DNA of 64,000 nt from Caulobacter sp. UNC358MFTsu5.1. Lineage in GTDB: Bacteria > Pseudomonadota > Alphaproteobacteria > Caulobacterales > Caulobacteraceae. The notes beneath the pieces were generated by a model. It had not been told where the DNA came from. It made no database searches and worked only from the letters and a program-made list of their open reading frames with translations. The stretch is from positions 1,245,001-1,309,000 of the forward strand of contig NZ_JONW01000005.1 of the NCBI RefSeq assembly GCF_000712075.1. The letters run 5' to 3'. This document shows positions 59,526-64,000 of this stretch, one piece after another (positions within the stretch are counted from its first letter, which is position 1; every line of letters starts with the position of its first letter). A program made the position numbers and the translations under genes.

Positions 59526-61049
59526 ATGTTCGACGGCCTTACAGAGCGACTTTCAGGGGTCTTCGACCGCCTCGGCGGTCGCGGCGTGCTGTCCGAGAAG
59601 GACATCGACGAGGCGCTGCGCGAGGTCCGCGTCGCCCTGCTGGAAGCCGACGTCGCCCTGCCGGTGGTCAAGGACTTCATCAGCAAGGCCAAGGAGAGCG
59701 CCTCGGGCGAGGCGGTCATCCGTTCGGTCAAGCCGGCCGACCAGGTGGTCAAGATCGTCTATGACGGCCTGGTCGACATGCTGGGCGGCGAGGTCCCGAC
59801 CGGCCTGAACCTGGCCCTGAACCCGCCGTCGGTGATCCTGATGGCCGGCCTGCAGGGCTCGGGCAAGACCACCACCACCGGCAAGCTGGCCCTGCGACTG
59901 AACAAGATCGAGCGCAAGAAGGTGCTGGTCGCCTCGCTCGACACCCGCCGCCCGGCCGCCATGGAACAGCTGGCCATGCTGGCCAAGCAGGTCGAGGTCG
60001 AGAGCCTGCCGATCGTCGCGGGCCAGAGCGCCGCCGACATCGCCAAGCGCGCCCTGACCGCCGCCAAGCTGGGCGGCTACGACGTCTTGATCCTCGACAC
60101 CGCCGGCCGCACCACCCTGGACGAGGCGATGATGAGCGAGGCGGCGGAAATCGCCCGCATCGCCACGCCGTCCGAGACCATCCTGGTCGCCGACAGCCTG
60201 ACCGGCCAGGACGCCGTGCGCACGGCCAAGGCCTTCCACGAGCGCCTGCCGCTGACCGGCCTGATCCTGACCCGCGCCGACGGCGACGGCCGCGGCGGCG
60301 CGGCCCTGTCGATGCGCCACGTCACCGGCCTGCCGATCAAGTTCCTCGGCGCCGGCGAGAAGATCGACGCGCTCGACGTCTTCGACGCCCGCCGGGTGGC
60401 CGGCCGCATCCTGGGCCAGGGCGACGTCGTCGCGCTGGTCGAGAAGGCCGCGCAAGACCTCGACGTGGCCGAAGCCGAGCGCATGGCCAAGAAGCTGGCC
60501 AAGGGCCAGTTCGACCTGAACGACCTGTCGGCCCAGCTGAACCAGATGCAGAAGATGGGCGGCATGCAGGGCATCATGGGCCTGCTGCCGGGCGTCCAGA
60601 AGGTCAAGAAGCAGATCGCCGAGAGCGGCATCGACGACAGCATCTTCCGTCGCCAGCAGGCGATCATCGGCTCGATGACCAAGCTGGAGCGCAAGAAGCC
60701 CGACATCCTGGCCGCCTCGCGCAAGCGCCGCATCGCGGCCGGCGCCGGCGTCGACGTCGCCGAGGTCAACCGCCTGCTCAAGCAGCACCGCCAGATGGCC
60801 GACATGTTCAAGGCCATGTCCAAGGACGGCGGCAAGGGCATGGCCCGCATGGCCGCCATGATGGGCGGCGGCGACATGGCCCGACTGAAATCCATGGGCG
60901 GCGGCAAGATGCCGACGCCCGATCCCAATGCAGCGGGAGGCCAAGGCCTTCCGGGGCTGCCCGGCATGCCGGGTCTCGGGGGCGGCGGCGACAAGCCCAA
61001 CCCCCTCTCCGGCCTGGGCCTGCCCGGCTTCAACCCGTTCAAGAAATAG
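59526..61049 (+). CDS. ffh: signal recognition particle protein Ffh
   Basis: A 507-aa SRP54 GTPase that binds 4.5S RNA and signal peptides of membrane proteins and docks on FtsY. GTPase motifs are MAGLQGSGKTTTTGKLAL, LDTRRPAAMEQLA, LILDTAGRTTLDEAMM and LTRADGDGRGGAAL. The methionine-rich M domain (FDLNDLSAQLNQMQKMGGMQ, then MFKAMSKDGGKGMARMAAMM) follows, with a Gly/Pro-rich tail. The G4 motif reads TRAD instead of TKxD. It is followed after 24 bp by rpsP, as in many alphaproteobacteria. The receptor FtsY is encoded at 32255. Confidence 0.97.
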   Translation: MFDGLTERLSGVFDRLGGRGVLSEKDIDEALREVRVALLEADVALPVVKDFISKAKESASGEAVIRSVKPADQVVKIVYDGLVDMLGGEVPTGLNLALNPPSVILMAGLQGSGKTTTTGKLALRLNKIERKKVLVASLDTRRPAAMEQLAMLAKQVEVESLPIVAGQSAADIAKRALTAAKLGGYDVLILDTAGRTTLDEAMMSEAAEIARIATPSETILVADSLTGQDAVRTAKAFHERLPLTGLILTRADGDGRGGAALSMRHVTGLPIKFLGAGEKIDALDVFDARRVAGRILGQGDVVALVEKAAQDLDVAEAERMAKKLAKGQFDLNDLSAQLNQMQKMGGMQGIMGLLPGVQKVKKQIAESGIDDSIFRRQQAIIGSMTKLERKKPDILAASRKRRIAAGAGVDVAEVNRLLKQHRQMADMFKAMSKDGGKGMARMAAMMGGGDMARLKSMGGGKMPTPDPNAAGGQGLPGLPGMPGLGGGGDKPNPLSGLGLPGFNPFKK

Positions 61050-61073
61050 AACTTTAGACCAAGGACTACGAAA

Positions 61074-61604
61074 ATGCTGAAGATCCGTCTCGCCCGTGGC
61101 GGCGCCAAGAAGCGCCCCTACTACTCGATCGTCGTCGCCGACAGCCACTCGCCCCGCGACGGCCGCTTCATCGAGAAGGTCGGCACCTACAACCCGCTGC
61201 TCAAGAAGGACGACGCCGCGCGCGTGACCCTGAAGGTCGAGTCCATCCAGGAGTGGCTCAAGAAGGGCGCCCAGCCGACCGACCGCGTCGCCCGCTTCCT
61301 GGCCGCCCAGGGCCTGACCACCTGGACCCACGGCAACAACCCGCAGAAGGGCGCCCCGGGCAAGAAGGCCCAGGAGCGCATCGCCGAGCGCGCCCAGCGC
61401 GACGAAGAGCGCGCCGCCGCCGAAGCCCAGGCCAAGGAAGACGCCAAGGCCGCCGCTGAAGCCGCCGCCGCCGCGGCCGCCGAAGCCGCCGCTGCTCCGG
61501 CTCCCGAGCCGGAAGTCGTCGCCGAAGAAGCCCCGGCCGCCGAAGTGGCCGCTGAAGCCGCCGCTGAAGAAGCCCCGGCTTCGGAAGAAACCACCGAAGG
61601 CTAA
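61074..61604 (+). CDS. rpsP: 30S ribosomal protein S16 with long Ala/Glu-rich tail
   Basis: A 176-aa protein whose first 80-odd residues are a normal S16: [40 protein letters not shown] and [11 protein letters not shown]. The rest, about 90 residues, is an alanine- and glutamate-rich extension ([20 protein letters not shown] and similar), probably helical or disordered. Many alphaproteobacteria have a tailed S16, but this one is about twice the E. coli length. S16 helps 30S assembly. It lies between ffh and rimM, and a strong terminator sits right after it. Confidence 0.95.
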   Translation: MLKIRLARGGAKKRPYYSIVVADSHSPRDGRFIEKVGTYNPLLKKDDAARVTLKVESIQEWLKKGAQPTDRVARFLAAQGLTTWTHGNNPQKGAPGKKAQERIAERAQRDEERAAAEAQAKEDAKAAAEAAAAAAAEAAAAPAPEPEVVAEEAPAAEVAAEAAAEEAPASEETTEG

Positions 61605-61616
61605 GGCTTTCGGAAG

Positions 61617-61650
61617 CGCCGCCGCCGGAACTCCCTGGCGGCGGCGTTTT
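61617..61650 (+). terminator. rho-independent terminator or attenuator between rpsP and rimM
   Basis: CGCCGCCGCC and GGCGGCGGCG form a perfect 10-bp stem, followed by TTTTCTTTT. It lies 12 bp past the rpsP stop and 21 bp before the rimM start, so rimM must be read through it or have its own promoter. Confidence 0.85.
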
Positions 61651-61670
61651 CTTTTGCGCGCTTCCGCACC

Positions 61671-62225
61671 ATGACCGCATCGTCCCCGCAGACCCTGATC
61701 CTGGTCGGCCGCGTCGCCGGCGGCTTCGGCGTGCGCGGCGAGGTGCGGATCACGACCTATACCGAAGACCCGCTGACCCTGACCAAGTTCAAGGTGCTGT
61801 CGCGCCAGGACGGCTCGCCCGCCCTGACCCTGGCCAGCGCCCGGGTGGCCAAGGACGGCGTCGTCGCCCGCTGCGCCGGGATCGACACCAAGGAGGCCGC
61901 CGACGCCCTGCGCGGCCTGCGCCTCTACGTCCCCCGCTCCGCCCTGCCGGAACCGGAGGAAGACGAATTCTACCTGGCCGACCTGATCGGCCTGACCGTG
62001 CGCCACGTGGCCACCAACGACCTGATCGGCAAGATCAAGAGCGTCCAGAACTTCGGCGCCGACGACCTGCTGGAAATCACCCCGGCCCTGGGCGGCCAGA
62101 CCTGGTACCTGCCCTTCACCCGCGCGGCCGTGCCCGAGGTGAAGATCGCCGAAGGCCTCGTGCTGGCCGATCCGCCGGCCCTGGTGGGCGAGCCCGAAGG
62201 CCCGGTCGAGGACGACGATCGCTAG
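61671..62225 (+). CDS. rimM: 16S rRNA processing protein RimM
   Basis: A 184-aa 30S maturation factor that binds ribosomal protein S19. The N-terminal domain has ILVGRVAGGFGVRGEVRITT and the PRC-barrel part has DEFYLADLIGLTVRH, ending YLPFTRAAVPEVKIAEGLVL. The start MTASSPQTL matches the family length. It follows rpsP by 66 bp with a terminator hairpin in between. In many bacteria trmD and rplS follow; here an S41 peptidase gene does, so the usual rpsP-rimM-trmD-rplS block is broken. Confidence 0.95.
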   Translation: MTASSPQTLILVGRVAGGFGVRGEVRITTYTEDPLTLTKFKVLSRQDGSPALTLASARVAKDGVVARCAGIDTKEAADALRGLRLYVPRSALPEPEEDEFYLADLIGLTVRHVATNDLIGKIKSVQNFGADDLLEITPALGGQTWYLPFTRAAVPEVKIAEGLVLADPPALVGEPEGPVEDDDR

Positions 62226-62333
62226 GGCCCAGGCCCTTGTCCGCATGAAAAATAGGTCATGACAGAGGCTTAACTGGCCTTGTCCGCCGGTCCCCGCCAT
62301 CTCGTTTCGAACCGAACGGAGGGGGAATCTGTC

Positions 62334-63389
62334 TTGCGTAAAGGACTCTGGCTGGCGGCCGCGACCGCCCTGCTTTTCACCTCGGCCCAACCGGCCCTGG
62401 CCGCCGAGGAGCTGACCTCGAAACAGGCCGGCCAAGTGGTCGACACCCTGGTCGCCGAGCTGAACGGCTATTTCGATCCCGCCAAGGCCCAGACCGTGCA
62501 GGCGGCGCTGAAGGCCCAGCGCGGGCAGTTCGTCCGCATCCACGACCGCGCCGCCCTGGCCGACGCGCTGAGCGCGGTGACCCTGAAGGTCTCGGGCGAC
62601 CAGCACATGAAGGTGACGGTGACCACCGCCAACGCCCAGGCCGTCCGGCTCAGCGACGCCGACGAGGTCCTGGTCGACAAGCGCCTGGCCTACGGCCTGA
62701 TGGCCGCGCGCCGGCTGCCGGCCAATATCGGCTATCTGAAGCTGCGCTATTTCGAGCAGGGCGAGGAGGGCGCGGCGATGATCGACGCGGCCCTGGGCCT
62801 GCTGAAGGACACCGACGCCCTGATCATCGACCTGCGCGAGAACACCGGCGGCGGCGGGGCGACGGACGAGCGGCTGCTGGGCCAGCTGTCGCGCGCGCCG
62901 CTGGTCATGGAGGCGATCCGCTGGCGCGATCCCGACGGCAAGACCACGACCCTGTCCCGTCATGTCCGCCAGGGCCCCGGCGACCCGCTCTACGCCGACA
63001 AGCCGGTCTATCTGCTGGTGGGCGGCCAGACCTTCTCGGCGGCCGAGGCCTTCGCCTACACGATGCAGGCCAACAAGCGGGCCGTGCTGGTCGGAACCCG
63101 CACGCGCGGCGGCGGCAACCCGGCCAACCGCCCCAAGCCGAACCTGGGCTTCGGCCTGGTGGCCTTCATCCCCAACGGCCAGGTGGTCCATCCGCTGACC
63201 GGCGGCGGCTGGGAGGGCGTGGGCGTCAAGCCGGACGTCGAGACGCCGCTGGACGGGGCCCTGACCGAAGCCTACCGCCGCGCCCTGGCGGCGGCCAAGC
63301 CCCTGGTCTCGACCCCGAAGTCCGAAAAGGAACGGGCCGACGCCGTCGCCGACCCGGCCAAGGCCCTGATCGCCGACCAGGCGCTCTAG
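62334..63389 (+). CDS. exported S41-family peptidase
   Basis: A 351-aa tail-specific-protease-like protein of family S41. With the TTG start at 62334 it begins RKGLWLAAATALLFTSAQPA, a clean signal peptide, and GGAGGGGGAATCTGTC precedes it, which is why I reject the longer frame. An N-terminal helical region (residues about 25-100) precedes the S41 core: NIGYLKLRYF, ALIIDLRENTGGGGAT, and the catalytic-serine block VGGQTFSAAEAFAYTMQ with a lysine further on (ANKRAVLVGTRTRGGG). No PDZ domain is obvious. Substrates are probably periplasmic proteins. It converges on tesB. Confidence 0.88.
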   Translation: MRKGLWLAAATALLFTSAQPALAAEELTSKQAGQVVDTLVAELNGYFDPAKAQTVQAALKAQRGQFVRIHDRAALADALSAVTLKVSGDQHMKVTVTTANAQAVRLSDADEVLVDKRLAYGLMAARRLPANIGYLKLRYFEQGEEGAAMIDAALGLLKDTDALIIDLRENTGGGGATDERLLGQLSRAPLVMEAIRWRDPDGKTTTLSRHVRQGPGDPLYADKPVYLLVGGQTFSAAEAFAYTMQANKRAVLVGTRTRGGGNPANRPKPNLGFGLVAFIPNGQVVHPLTGGGWEGVGVKPDVETPLDGALTEAYRRALAAAKPLVSTPKSEKERADAVADPAKALIADQAL

Positions 63390-63393
63390 GCGG

Positions 63394-64000
63394 CTACTTG
63401 CGCACCCGCATCAGGCATTCCTGGGCCACCGAGGCCACCAGCTTGCCGTCGCGGGTGAACATCTGGCCGCGCACCAGGCCGCGGCCGTGCGAGGCTGAGG
63501 GGCTGTCCTGCGAAAACAGGATCCAGTCGTTGAAGTCGAAGGTGTGGTGGAACCACATGGCGTGGTCCAGGCTGGCGGCCTGCAGGCCCGGCGTGGTCCA
63601 GATCAGGCCGTGCGGGCGCAAGGCGCTTTCCATGAAGGCCATGTCCGAGGCGTAGGCCAGGGCGCATTGCTGGGCTCGGACGTCGTCGCCGATCGGCGCC
63701 TTGGCCCGCATCCAGACCTGCTTGGTCGACGACTTGGGCACGGGCTTGGTGGGGTGCTGAGGATCGACCCAGCGCAGGTCCACCGGGCGGGGGAACTCGG
63801 CCAGCTTGACGAACCGCGGATGCAGCTCGTCGCCCAGCGAGCGCAGATATTCCGCCTCGGTCGGCAGGCTCTCGGGATCGGGCGCGTCGGGCATGTCGGC
63901 CTGGTGCTCCAGCCCCTCCTCGGGGGTCTGGAACGAGGCGGCCAGGTTGAAGATCTGCTCGCCGTGCTGGATCGCGGCCACCCGGCGGGTGGTGAAGGTG
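63394..64000 (-). CDS. tesB: acyl-CoA thioesterase II, partial (5' end outside window)
   Basis: The C-terminal 202 residues of a TesB-type double hot-dog thioesterase, which hydrolyses medium- and long-chain acyl-CoA. The frame stays open to the window edge (TTRRVAAIQHGEQIFNLAAS reaches back to 64000), so the start lies outside. Recognisable blocks are SLDHAMWFHHTFDFNDWILF and SHGRGLVRGQMFTRDGKLVA, with the catalytic Asp in SLDHAMWFH and the Gln in RGQMF. The stop is 4 bp beyond that of the convergent S41 peptidase gene. Confidence 0.93.
   Translation of the reverse strand, partial: TFTTRRVAAIQHGEQIFNLAASFQTPEEGLEHQADMPDAPDPESLPTEAEYLRSLGDELHPRFVKLAEFPRPVDLRWVDPQHPTKPVPKSSTKQVWMRAKAPIGDDVRAQQCALAYASDMAFMESALRPHGLIWTTPGLQAASLDHAMWFHHTFDFNDWILFSQDSPSASHGRGLVRGQMFTRDGKLVASVAQECLMRVRK

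Noticed and set aside
59553..63191. A 1212-codon open frame antisense to ffh, rpsP, rimM and the S41 gene
   Set aside because: It crosses four conserved genes and their terminator; composition is typical of antisense GC-rich shadow frames.

Overview
The window is high-GC, densely coded alphaproteobacterial DNA, and two genes place it firmly in Caulobacter or a very close relative. One (2347-4659) encodes DivL, the cell-fate kinase homologue whose phosphoacceptor histidine is a tyrosine (Y551 here). The other (52226-53608) encodes crescentin, the coiled-coil protein that gives Caulobacter its curved shape. No plasmid, phage, insertion sequence, CRISPR array, tRNA or rRNA was seen. This is ordinary chromosomal backbone, decorated with many palindromic intergenic elements.

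Layout. 0-2.2 kb: a class III sirtuin (cobB), a lower-GC hypothetical gene and an overlapping pair encoding a SWIM zinc-finger protein and a minimal zincin. 2.3-4.7 kb: divL. 4.8-6.4 kb: a [2Fe-2S] ferredoxin and its FAD reductase. 6.6-10 kb: the sdhCDAB operon on the minus strand, divergent from a membrane hybrid histidine kinase (10.2-12.4 kb). 12.5-18 kb: nudK, zapE, a LysR/SDR divergent pair, a membrane-anchored thioredoxin-fold protein and small hypotheticals. 18-28.2 kb: a plus-strand run of acyltransferase, tsaE, amgK, murU, addB, addA and trxA, which joins tRNA t6A synthesis, peptidoglycan recycling and double-strand break repair. 28.4-30.5 kb: an esterase and a Tat-exported GFOR-like oxidoreductase. 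30.9-39 kb: a MarR regulator, yciB-ftsY, a TRIC-type channel and a minus-strand chain dapF-SDR-mtaB-EEP nuclease-GFA in which every junction is a 4-nt overlap. 39.7-47.4 kb: a K+ channel with a zinc-ribbon tail, a prolyl oligopeptidase, a CelD-like GNAT protein, an unlisted-size 46-aa membrane protein, a YqjI-like metal-type PadR regulator with a DUF2218 protein, and a Tat-exported M3 peptidase. 47.7-53.6 kb: murI, an SRPBCC protein, a mono-haem protein, a DUF4239 membrane protein and creS. 53.9-57.3 kb: ahpC-ahpF with divergent oxyR and recognisable OxyR-type sites. 57.3-59.2 kb: a degenerate GumN protein, a VOC protein and a secreted cyanovirin-N-homology protein. 59.5-64 kb: ffh, rpsP (long Ala/Glu tail), rimM, an S41 peptidase and the 3' part of tesB.

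The most informative non-coding structure is a set of at least four families of intergenic elements with terminal inverted repeats. One family has two copies whose 32-bp arms differ by compensatory changes. One copy of another family ends in the Shine-Dalgarno of addA. I found no clearly new defence or biosynthetic system. The best candidates for new biology are these repeats, the CVNH protein, the zinc-ribbon K+ channel, the degenerate GumN protein and the PadR/DUF2218 module.
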